A program made the position numbers and the translations under genes. From positions 1 through 62,182 of the forward strand of contig CAZPWS010000015.1 of NCBI GenBank assembly GCA_964590225.1: DNA of 62,182 nucleotides. The letters are read 5' to 3'. Position 1 is the first letter of the stretch. The number at the start of each line of letters is the position of its first letter. This document shows, piece after piece, positions 36,606 through 43,743 of the stretch. The notes under the pieces were generated by a model. The model was given only the letters and a program-made list of their open reading frames with translations, ran no database searches and was not told the origin of the DNA. Source of the DNA: JAEUSG01 sp964590225 (GTDB lineage Bacteria; Fibrobacterota; OXYB2-FULL-49-7; JAEUSG01).

Positions 36606-37766
36606 ATGATAGACCGAACTTTCTCCCCACCATTGGGGCATTCATTCTTTCTTTTTGGTCCCCGTCAAACTGGTAAAAGCACACTTTTGAGACAATCGGT
36701 ATCTGCTATACTTTCTCATCAAATCGATCTTTTAAAAAGTTCAAATTTCTTAAGATATAAGTCGAATCCTGCAATTTTCAGAGAAGAAGTAGATGCTCTT
36801 CCCGAAAATGTGAAAGTTGTTCTTGTAGACGAAATCCAGAAGATACCGCTTCTGCTCGATGAAGTTCATTCAATAATAGAAAGCTCCAAACCGAGAGTTT
36901 TTATTCTTTCAGGTTCATCTGCCAGAAAACTTAAGAGGTATAAGGCCAATTTACTTGCAGGCAGAGCGTGGACATTCAATTTATATCCACTGACACATAG
37001 AGAATTAGGTGATAAATTTGAATTGGATAAAGCACTTTCATGCGGAACTCTTCCCGCCATATATTTGGCGGACGATGATATATCTCGAGACAGAACTTTA
37101 AGAAGTTATGTCGATACATACCTGCAGGAAGAGATCCAGTCTGAGGCTTTAGTAAGAAATCTTGGAGGATTCTTCCGTTTCTTGACTTATTCTGCGGCCC
37201 GTAATGGCCAAATAATCAATTTTGCTGCCGTTTCATCTTCAATTGGTGTTTCCAATAGCGCCGTAAGGGAATTCTATCGTATTCTAGAAGATACGCTTCT
37301 TGGCTTTTATCTGCCTTCTTTCAGCCGTTCAGATACAAAAAAACTGGTCAAGCATCCCCGTTTTTACTTTTTTGACACAGGTGTAGCCCGTGCCATCTTA
37401 CAAAAACACAGTACACCCCTGTCAAGGCAAACTGAAGAATATGGTTTATACTTTGAACATTTTATTATTCTTGAATGTATCAGGCTTGCTAAATATGCAG
37501 AGAAAGCAATTAATTTTTCTTTCTATCGAACCGGCAGTGGTATGGAAGTGGATTTAATTGCAGAAACTCCTGATGGTAAACTCACAGCTATTGAAATAAA
37601 GTCAACTGATAATCCTGTTTCAAAACATTTTCACGGATTGAAATCATTCAAGAATTCATATTCTGATGCAAAGCTTATATGCGCCTGCACCACGCCATAC
37701 AGACGAAACATTGGCGATATAGCAATTCTTCCTTGGCAGGAACTGTTCAGTGAACTAGGATTCTGA
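36606..37766 (+). CDS. AAA-family ATPase with DUF4143 C-terminal domain
   Basis: The protein of 386 residues has Walker A GPRQTGKS (residues 18-25), Walker B VVLVDEIQKIP, a sensor-like FILSGSSARKL, and the C-terminal DUF4143 core GMEVDLIAETPDGKLTAIEIKS. It is a paralogue of the protein at 477-1628 but well diverged. No neighbouring gene is clearly linked. It lies inside the rearranged zone, immediately upstream of the chimeric repeat fragment at 37793-37924. Function in this family is poorly known. Confidence 0.85.
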   Translation: MIDRTFSPPLGHSFFLFGPRQTGKSTLLRQSVSAILSHQIDLLKSSNFLRYKSNPAIFREEVDALPENVKVVLVDEIQKIPLLLDEVHSIIESSKPRVFILSGSSARKLKRYKANLLAGRAWTFNLYPLTHRELGDKFELDKALSCGTLPAIYLADDDISRDRTLRSYVDTYLQEEIQSEALVRNLGGFFRFLTYSAARNGQIINFAAVSSSIGVSNSAVREFYRILEDTLLGFYLPSFSRSDTKKLVKHPRFYFFDTGVARAILQKHSTPLSRQTEEYGLYFEHFIILECIRLAKYAEKAINFSFYRTGSGMEVDLIAETPDGKLTAIEIKSTDNPVSKHFHGLKSFKNSYSDAKLICACTTPYRRNIGDIAILPWQELFSELGF

Positions 37767-37792
37767 TACAGCGTAAATGTAAATAAATACTT

Positions 37793-37924
37793 AACTTAAA
37801 GAAAATGGCGGTTACATTCTGTTATTGAAAGGCTGCGTGAGGCTTTCCCCGACGCACAAATTGACATGGTTGTGGAAACCCTCGGGCGCGAGTTGTTAAA
37901 ATACCATCCTGCAACCAATAATCT
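37793..37924 (+). repeat. Chimeric fragment: URO-D piece joined to glycosyltransferase piece
   Basis: Bases 37793-37818 repeat 26 bases of the URO-D gene (32318-32343, also 39572-39597). Bases 37819-37924 repeat 106 bases of the glycosyltransferase gene at 39821-39926, with three C/T differences. Relative to the intact downstream order, the 223 bases between them (39598-39820) are absent. The fragment codes for nothing on its own. Confidence 0.9.
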
Positions 37925-37945
37925 AAATCGGCTAAGGCCGAAATA

Positions 37946-38004
37946 AGACTCTGTAATCGTCAAAGATATCCGCAAAAAGCGTATATCTTTTCGATACAGA
38001 GTCT
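37946..38004. repeat. Long imperfect hairpin
   Basis: Outer arms AGACTCTGTA (37946-37955) and TACAGAGTCT (37995-38004) pair exactly. Inside, AAAGATATCCGC and GCGTATATCTTT pair with one mismatch, around a loop of five A. The total is about 25 paired bases per side. It begins 21 bases after the chimeric fragment. It could be a small non-autonomous element, a terminator or a recombination end. Confidence 0.7.
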
Positions 38005-38064
38005 AAAAATCTTCAGAAAAATATTATAAAATATCTGGTCTTATAAGTGTTGATTAATGATACT

Positions 38065-38087
38065 TATACAAAAAGAGAATTTGTATA
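38065..38087. promoter_or_regulatory. Inverted repeat, possible operator of the HTH protein
   Basis: TATACAAA and TTTGTATA form an exact 8-base inverted repeat with a 7-base spacer, 55 bases upstream of the HTH gene. A looser pair ATAAGT/ACTTAT overlaps it on the left. Autoregulation by the adjacent HTH protein is inferred. Confidence 0.35.
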
Positions 38088-38142
38088 AAAACTGACATTA
38101 ATTCGCATTTCGCGAAAAGAGAAATCATGAACGGAGGAGTTT

Positions 38143-38658
38143 ATGAAATCACAGGATATCTTAATTTTATTGAAACTTATTTCAATCTCTAAAAGTAAGA
38201 AAAAAACATGGTCTTACAACGAGATTTCAAATACTTTTGATATCAGTCTTTCGACAGTGCACAAAAGTATTAACAGTCTCAGGGATTCAGGGTTCATGAA
38301 TGCAAAAAAAATTAATCTTTTTGCTGTAAGTGAATTTCTTGTTCACGGTCTTAAATATGTTTTTCCGGTTACACCAGGACCTATCCTAAGAGGTTTTAGA
38401 ACTGTTCATATGCCGCCTTTTCATAACGATAAACTCTCAAGTCAGATTGATATTTTTGTATGGCCACATCCTCAGGGTGATAAAAAAGGTTTTTCAGTTG
38501 AACCACTATATAAGACAGTACCGGAAGCTTTTCGATCTGATGAAATATTCTACCAGCTCCTTTGTATTGTTGATGCCTTGCGTATTGGTAGAGCTAGAGA
38601 AAGAAAAGAAGCACTAAATTTATTGGAATCAATATTGGATGATAAACAATCAGCCTAA
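38143..38658 (+). CDS. HTH-domain protein, putative antitoxin of a nucleotidyltransferase pair
   Basis: The protein of 171 residues starts with a winged-helix-like N terminus (WSYNEISNTFDISLSTVHKSINSLRDSGF). It continues with EFLVHGLKYVFPVTPGPILRGFRTVHMPP, a block I recognise from HTH proteins that commonly precede AbiEii/AbiGii-type nucleotidyltransferases. By analogy with type IV toxin-antitoxin pairs it is the likely antitoxin. It overlaps the following gene by 20 bases. It appears intact, whereas its partner is broken. An inverted repeat upstream may be its operator. Confidence 0.65.
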   Translation: MKSQDILILLKLISISKSKKKTWSYNEISNTFDISLSTVHKSINSLRDSGFMNAKKINLFAVSEFLVHGLKYVFPVTPGPILRGFRTVHMPPFHNDKLSSQIDIFVWPHPQGDKKGFSVEPLYKTVPEAFRSDEIFYQLLCIVDALRIGRARERKEALNLLESILDDKQSA

Positions 38659-39143
38659 TATTGATATAATTGAGATGATAGCCAAGGTATTGAATACCCT
38701 TGGTCTCGATGCTGTCTTTGCAGGAGGTTCCTGCTGCTCACTTTACATAACTGATGATGGAGCCAGAGATTTCCGTCCAACAAAAGATGTAGATATAGTT
38801 GTTGAGGCACATTCTTTACATGACTACTACAAGGTTGAGAAAATGCTATCCGAAAATGGTTTTACCTATGATATGTCACCTGGCGCTCCAATTTGTCGGA
38901 AGATTTATAATGGAATTCTTGTAGATGTTATGCCGACAGCAGGGGAGGTGCTTAATTTCAGTAACACTTGGTTTAGAGAAGCATATAACCATACAATTGC
39001 AATCACGCTGCCAGGAGGGATAACAATATGGTATTGTTGAATCTAATCTCGCTCCATATGATGCACCAAGTTACGGCTCCAAAGTCATTAATTTCTTAAA
39101 AGAATTCGTTAAAACACCCGGTCCCATAAATGTTCGTTTTTGA
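38639..39143 (+). pseudogene. AbiEii-like nucleotidyltransferase, internally deleted
   Basis: The first 128 codons read as the N-terminal half of an AbiEii-type nucleotidyltransferase. VFAGGSCCSLYI is the GGS-like motif, and RPTKDVDIVVEA carries the catalytic DxD. The frame then ends abruptly at 39040 after LPGGITIWYC. From about 39032, another frame reads IVESNLAPYDAPSYGSKVINFLKEF to a TGA at 39141, which looks like the C-terminal tail of the same family. About 100 residues between them are missing. The toxin is therefore probably inactive, although the catalytic half remains. Confidence 0.6.
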
Positions 39144-39221
39144 GACTTTTTGAGTCAGGAGTGTTGGAATATCTTTTTGATGTGACATATTCTGTCACAT
39201 GTCCTCGCTATCTTTGTTGGT

Positions 39222-39329
39222 ATGGATACCACCAACAAGTTTTACACAAGGCTATGCCAGCCCGGACACCCGGAAGATTCGCCATTTTTTAAGGTGCTTG
39301 AAGCCAATAGATTCAGGGGCCAGTGCTAG
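39222..39329 (+). pseudogene. Possible IS91-type transposase N-terminal remnant
   Basis: A 35-codon frame from ATG 39222 reads HPEDSPFFKVLEANRF, similar to the extreme N terminus of IS91-type transposases (SPFFxVLExx-FxxFExVY), then stops at 39327. In an intact gene the next conserved block would be YGFWRPV, which here is found 6.8 kb away at about 32500. The match is short and from memory. Confidence 0.35.
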
Positions 39330-39410
39330 AGATATTCTCAATCGGCCTTAGCGGGATAGGAAAACACGACCGCCGCCTAAAACATTATCTCCACCACAAA
39401 AATCGGTAAA

Positions 39411-39465
39411 CCCAACTTATTCAAATAGTTCGGCGCCTTTGGCGCCTCCTATTGAATAAGTTGGG
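39411..39465. repeat. Long hairpin abutting the 241-bp repeat
   Basis: CCCAACTTATTCAAATAG (39411-39428) pairs with CTATTGAATAAGTTGGG (39449-39465) with one bulged A. Inside, GGCGCC, TTT, GGCGCC forms a second stem. The hairpin ends at the base immediately before copy 2 of the direct repeat. It lacks a T run after it, so it is unlikely to be a simple terminator. Confidence 0.85.
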
Positions 39466-39706
39466 ATAAAAAAAGAGTACGGATCAAAACTTACTCTGCA
39501 TGGCGGAATCGATGCTGTAAGTTGGGGCAATAAAGAGAAAATAACGGCGGAGATATCGTCGTTAATTCCCAAACTTAAAGAAAATGGCGGTTACATTTTT
39601 TCTACCGATCATTCAATTCCCGACTCGGTTTCATTAAATGATTTTAAGGATATTATTTCATTGGTTAAAAGGGCAGGTAGCTTCTGAAATATTAGGTTAA
39701 CAACTT
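39466..39706 (+). repeat. 241-bp direct repeat, copy 2
   Basis: Identical by eye to 32212-32452. It holds the last 222 bases of a URO-D reading frame including the stop, without a 5' part, plus 19 bases of flank. It lies 57 bases before the glycosyltransferase gene, which suggests that URO-D and this gene were once adjacent. Confidence 0.95.
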
Positions 39707-39762
39707 TTTTGTTCGATAACAGTAGTAAAGAATAGCATTCGTTAAATATTTTACAAGCCGGA

Positions 39763-40731
39763 ATGGATAGATTTTTAATCTGGCGTAATGGCAAACTCGG
39801 TAATACCATTGTTGCTCTTCCTGTTATTGAAAGGCTGCGTGAGGCTTTCCCCGACGCACAAATTGACATGGTTGTGGAAACTCTCGGGCGCGAGTTGTTA
39901 AAATATCATCCTGCAATCAATAATCTGATTGTTTACAACAAGCGTAAGGAACACCGCTCGCTTCATGCACAGTTGCGATTTGTCTTAAAACTCAGAAAAG
40001 AGAGATATACTCATAGCATTCATCTTAAACGATTTTTTAGAAACCTCTTTCTGGCTTGGCTGGCCGGAATCCCTAATCGGTTTGGCTTTAGTGTTAACGG
40101 AAAAAAGGGGCTGCTTACTTCTGCTGTGCCCTACTCAGAAGATAATCATATTGTAGAAACCAATTACTCTATTCTCGATCTGTTTAATTTGCCAAAAATG
40201 GCGGTTCCTGCATATCGCTACTATACAGGTCATGAGGATATTATTGAAGCAGAGCAGCTACTCAACAATCTTGGCCTTAAAGAAAAACAATTTATCGCTA
40301 TTCATTGTGGCGGTGAAACCGTCGCTTCCAATCCTGTTCCATATGAACTCTTTGCCGAACTTGTTTTACAGCTGGAAGCCAAACTAGACATGATTCCCGT
40401 GTTTATTGAAGGGCCTGGTGATGCCGATGCTGTTGATAATGTTGTAAGGCTTTTGCCGCAAGGTTATAATGTAAAGAGGATTAGAGTCAAACCAATACGA
40501 ACTAATGCGGTTATATTATCAAAAGCTCGCTGTTTAATTGGGAACAATAGTGGCCAAGTGCATTTGGCGGCGCTTTATAGTATTCCTACCGTTGTTCTAT
40601 ATGGGCCGGATAGTACATCTGCGCATTACATCAGAAAATGGTTGCCGTGGAATAATAAAGTTGTACCTATTGTCTGTCTCAATAAAGAAAAGGTACAGGT
40701 TGAGGAAATTATTACTAATTTGGTCTTGTAA
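39763..40731 (+). CDS. Glycosyltransferase family 9 (heptosyltransferase-like)
   Basis: The protein of 322 residues begins DRFLIWRNGKLGNTIVALPVIERLREAFPDAQIDMV, the standard opening of ADP-heptose:LPS heptosyltransferases. It ends with the nucleotide-sugar site RCLIGNNSGQVHLAALYSIPTVVLYGP. It would transfer a heptose-type sugar to the LPS inner core at the cytoplasmic membrane face. Part of its 5' region is duplicated at 37819-37924. It is the first gene of the polysaccharide cluster, and its stop overlaps the next start by one base. Confidence 0.85.
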   Translation: MDRFLIWRNGKLGNTIVALPVIERLREAFPDAQIDMVVETLGRELLKYHPAINNLIVYNKRKEHRSLHAQLRFVLKLRKERYTHSIHLKRFFRNLFLAWLAGIPNRFGFSVNGKKGLLTSAVPYSEDNHIVETNYSILDLFNLPKMAVPAYRYYTGHEDIIEAEQLLNNLGLKEKQFIAIHCGGETVASNPVPYELFAELVLQLEAKLDMIPVFIEGPGDADAVDNVVRLLPQGYNVKRIRVKPIRTNAVILSKARCLIGNNSGQVHLAALYSIPTVVLYGPDSTSAHYIRKWLPWNNKVVPIVCLNKEKVQVEEIITNLVL

Positions 40732-41615
40732 TGATTGCCACTCAATTTTCCATAGTTATTCCGACATTTAACGGATTGGCACGCTTGCAGCAAAATCTGC
40801 CGGCAGTTCTTGTATGCGCAAAGTTGTCCGGTCTTGTTTATGAAATTATTATAGTTGATGACGGTAGTACAGATAAATCAACTGATTGGCTCTCTGCAAA
40901 TCATCCAGAGATTAGGGTGCTGGCAAATAGTTCGAATCTTGGTTTCATAGAAACAGCTAATCGTGGCGTAAAGTATTCAAATTCTGAGATTGTTGTTTTG
41001 CTGAATAATGATGTGAGGCCGGATCCTGAATGTTTGCAGAACATTGAAAGCTCGTTTCGTAATAAAGATGTTTTTGCCATTACTTTTAAAGCCCTTTTCC
41101 CCGATAACAGACAATTTAGGGAAGGCGCAAAACTTTTGCGAAACAGATTCGGGTTTTATACCGTGCTTCATGCGGAACGACATCAACCTGTGCCGCTCCC
41201 AGATGGTCGCATCCCCTCAATATATCCGGTCGGGGGACATTGTGCGGTTCGTCGCTCTATGTTTCATAAGCTGGGAGGTTTTGATTCTTTATATGCCCCA
41301 TTTTATTGGGAGGATGCAGATCTTGGCTACAGGGCATGGAATGCCGGATGGAAAACAATTTATGATCCAAGTAGGGTGGTTGTCCATGATCACATCGGAA
41401 CAATTAAAAGTATTTTTGGTGAGAGAAAAGCTGCTGAGACACGATATCGAAATCGTTTATTGTTTCATTGGAAACATTTGCGGGGGCTTCAAAGAGTGGT
41501 ACATTTTATTTTTCTATTTCTACGCATTCCAATTATGTTGATCTCAAGGCGGATGTCAATATATGTACTCAGTAGCGCCCTTAAGCGCTGGAAAGAATAT
41601 CATGCAGTCGGATAA
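40731..41615 (+). CDS. Glycosyltransferase family 2
   Basis: The protein of 294 residues has the GT2 (GT-A fold) pattern: FSIVIPTFNGLARLQQNLPAVL, the nucleotide-binding IIIVDDGSTDKSTDW, the metal-binding VVLLNNDVRPDPE, and the acceptor-side FYWEDADLGYRAWNAGW. This ED-near-C-terminal layout is typical of rhamnosyl- and related transferases that build O-antigen or other surface glycans. No membrane helix apart from a short hydrophobic stretch near the end. It overlaps both neighbours slightly, which places it in one operon. Confidence 0.88.
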   Translation: MIATQFSIVIPTFNGLARLQQNLPAVLVCAKLSGLVYEIIIVDDGSTDKSTDWLSANHPEIRVLANSSNLGFIETANRGVKYSNSEIVVLLNNDVRPDPECLQNIESSFRNKDVFAITFKALFPDNRQFREGAKLLRNRFGFYTVLHAERHQPVPLPDGRIPSIYPVGGHCAVRRSMFHKLGGFDSLYAPFYWEDADLGYRAWNAGWKTIYDPSRVVVHDHIGTIKSIFGERKAAETRYRNRLLFHWKHLRGLQRVVHFIFLFLRIPIMLISRRMSIYVLSSALKRWKEYHAVG

Positions 41616-42417
41616 TAATCCTGAAGTGTCTATCGTAATTCCATGTTATAATCATGGGGCATATATTCAGGAAGCATTAAATTCGGTGTTAGAACAGACC
41701 TTCAAACACTATGAAATAATAATCGTTGACGATGGCTCATCATTTGAAACGAAATCAATTCTACAGCAAATACGCCATCCATTGGTAAGAATTATATATC
41801 AGAAGAACGCTGGGCCATCAGCGGCAAGAAACAGAGGGGCACGAGAGTGCAAAGGTCGATACATTCTTTTTTTAGATGCGGATGATAAGATTGATTTTGG
41901 ATACTTGGCAGAATGTTATTCTATTCTCGAAGCCAATCAAGAAATTGGAATTGTTTATTGTAAGGCAGAGTTTTTTGGTAAAAAAAAAGGGATGTGGAAT
42001 CTACCTCCATACAGCTTGGACGAGATGCTAAAAAACAATATAATTTTCATATCTGCCCTCTTTCGTCGAGAATTATTTGAAAATGTTGGTGGTTTTGATG
42101 AGAGCTTGGTTGTTGGTTACGAAGACTATGATTTCTGGTTAAGTATTATTGAAACGGGATGCGCAGTATATCAAATTGATAAGGTGATGTTTTATTACCG
42201 AAAGCATTTCCAGAAAAGACAAGATTCCAGACAGAGCCGTATAGAGCGGCTGGAACAATTTGCGATTCTACGGAAAATACAGCAAAAACATCAGTCATTA
42301 TATGAACAGAACATTAATGTTTTGTTTGAACAAATTGAACTTTTAAGACAAGAACTTTACCGATCTAATGAAAAAAGAAAATTATTCAAACGGCTATTTT
42401 CTCGATTTCAAAGATAA
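41602..42417 (+). CDS. Glycosyltransferase family 2
   Basis: The protein of about 271 residues has EVSIVIPCYNHGAYIQEALNSVL, IIIVDDGSSFETKSIL, AARNRGARECKGRYILFLDADDKID (the DxD region) and FDESLVVGYEDYDFWLSI. These are complete GT2 motifs. I chose ATG 41602 over the frame start at 41563 because the extra 13 residues are unconserved and would overlap the preceding gene heavily. The C terminus is a charged helical tail. Sugar and acceptor unknown. It ends convergently with a 24-base overlap against the minus-strand GT2 gene. Confidence 0.87.
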   Translation: MQSDNNPEVSIVIPCYNHGAYIQEALNSVLEQTFKHYEIIIVDDGSSFETKSILQQIRHPLVRIIYQKNAGPSAARNRGARECKGRYILFLDADDKIDFGYLAECYSILEANQEIGIVYCKAEFFGKKKGMWNLPPYSLDEMLKNNIIFISALFRRELFENVGGFDESLVVGYEDYDFWLSIIETGCAVYQIDKVMFYYRKHFQKRQDSRQSRIERLEQFAILRKIQQKHQSLYEQNINVLFEQIELLRQELYRSNEKRKLFKRLFSRFQR

Positions 42418-43734
42418 GATATAAGAGTAAGCAATAAAAATTACATTTCCTATAGGTGATGCCAGAATATTAAAAAACTGTTTGATCCCTTGAGGTTTGG
42501 TTGTCGCGATATAAACACAAAGAATGGGATCGTCTTTGCTAAGTGCTTCACTCGCTCTACTTAGTACATTATCTGAAATGTCGTGCTTATAACCACAAAC
42601 AAACACCCCTGATTTAAAGAAATTAAAGGGATAATAGGTGTTTTCCTGAGTATAGGCTATTGCTTTTAACCATGGGAAACGGCGAAGAATGCCAGTGAGT
42701 ATCTGAAGCCATTCTTTGTTTTGAGGCAATTTTTCTCCTGTTATTGACAGGTTATAATGGAATTCGATGGGAGGATAGTAGTGCAATAGTCCTTCCTGTC
42801 TTAAGCTCTTTAGTATTTCTGGGGCAATTGTTTCTCCCTTTTTTGGTACAACATCGGTTGCATAAGGAAAAGCCGTGGTTGTCAACAAGGTTCTCAAGCG
42901 AAGAGTAAGTGTTTCTTCATTTTGTGGGGATTTAAGACTGATGTGGGCAATGCCTGATTCGTGGATGTTTCCAGGGTAAAAACACGAGACAACCATTGCC
43001 TTGATGGGCTTTGGCAGTAATTGCTTGTATGTAGTTTTTATGCGTCTTGTTTCTATTTCAGCAAGTGTTTTGTTGCTGTTTGCAATCCCATCAGCATTGT
43101 GTAAGTAAAGCCCCAAGAATTCCTTTATGTGGTACATTGAAAATCGGGTACTAATACGGCACCAAAATTCATAATCACCCGCAGATTTATAAGTTTCATC
43201 GAAATAGCCAATCGTATCATGAACTGAACGACGCCACATCGGTTGTGGACCCATATAACAACGATCAAGCATAATTTCAGGTAAGTAATCGGGATTAATA
43301 ATACAGCCTGTTCGGATGTGTGTATCATATGTTGCATTTTCGCTATTTGTGACTATTGCATCGGCATACACAAGAGCTGTTTGTGGTTGTGTATCAAGAT
43401 GGTTTGCCATCACTTCATGAGCATCCAATCTGAGTCGGTCATCGGTATTCGCATTGGTAACATATTGACCGCGAGCAATCTTTATACCTCTATTCCATGC
43501 CGCATAAAGAGGTTCGCGCTTCTCGGTTCTGATATAGACAATATTCGGATGCTTTTCCTGAAATTCTCTAACAATACCCCCTTCGTTTTGAGGAGAGCAT
43601 GAATCAATAACAATAATTTCGAGGGAGTTTGCTAAAGTTTGCTTTACTAGGTTTTCCAGACACCCTCTGATAAAGCGCTCCGAAGCGTAGGTAGAAACAA
43701 TTGCAGAGACTTTGTACTTATTATCCACTGACAT
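42394..43734 (-). CDS. Glycosyltransferase family 2 with long C-terminal extension
   Basis: The protein of 446 residues has an N-terminal GT2 domain: VSAIVSTYASERFIRGCLENLV, IIVIDSCSPQNEGGIV, AAWNRGIKIARGQYVTNANTDDRL (DD site) and SAGDYEFWCRIS. Residues from about 240 form an extra region that I cannot assign (AMVVSCFYPGNIHESG and beyond). It is transcribed opposite to the flanking transferases, together with the GDP-fucose synthase gene ten bases upstream. The pair may form an inserted module in the cluster. Confidence 0.82.
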   Translation of the reverse strand: MSVDNKYKVSAIVSTYASERFIRGCLENLVKQTLANSLEIIVIDSCSPQNEGGIVREFQEKHPNIVYIRTEKREPLYAAWNRGIKIARGQYVTNANTDDRLRLDAHEVMANHLDTQPQTALVYADAIVTNSENATYDTHIRTGCIINPDYLPEIMLDRCYMGPQPMWRRSVHDTIGYFDETYKSAGDYEFWCRISTRFSMYHIKEFLGLYLHNADGIANSNKTLAEIETRRIKTTYKQLLPKPIKAMVVSCFYPGNIHESGIAHISLKSPQNEETLTLRLRTLLTTTAFPYATDVVPKKGETIAPEILKSLRQEGLLHYYPPIEFHYNLSITGEKLPQNKEWLQILTGILRRFPWLKAIAYTQENTYYPFNFFKSGVFVCGYKHDISDNVLSRASEALSKDDPILCVYIATTKPQGIKQFFNILASPIGNVIFIAYSYILSLKSRK

Positions 43735-43743
43735 TGTGGTGGT

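Larger units (their letters stand above)
37767..38142. other. Non-coding stretch with chimeric fragment, hairpin and operator-like sites
   Basis: No gene. It holds the chimeric fragment (37793-37924), a long hairpin (37946-38004) and an inverted repeat (38065-38087), all listed separately. A further palindrome TTTCGCGAAA lies at 38108-38117. A strong ribosome site (GGAGGAG) stands before ATG 38143. Confidence 0.8.
39144..39465. other. Non-coding stretch with transposase-like N terminus and hairpin
   Basis: No intact gene. It holds a possible IS91-type N-terminal fragment (39222-39329) and a 55-base hairpin that ends exactly at the second copy of the 241-bp repeat. A short piece near 39340 (TCGGCCTTAGC) is the reverse complement of one near 37928 (GCTAAGGCCGA). 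Confidence 0.6.

Noticed and set aside
32453..39465. Integrative element with a tyrosine or serine integrase
   Set aside because: No integrase, excisionase or tRNA attachment site is present in the block; the direct repeat is also much longer than usual attachment cores.
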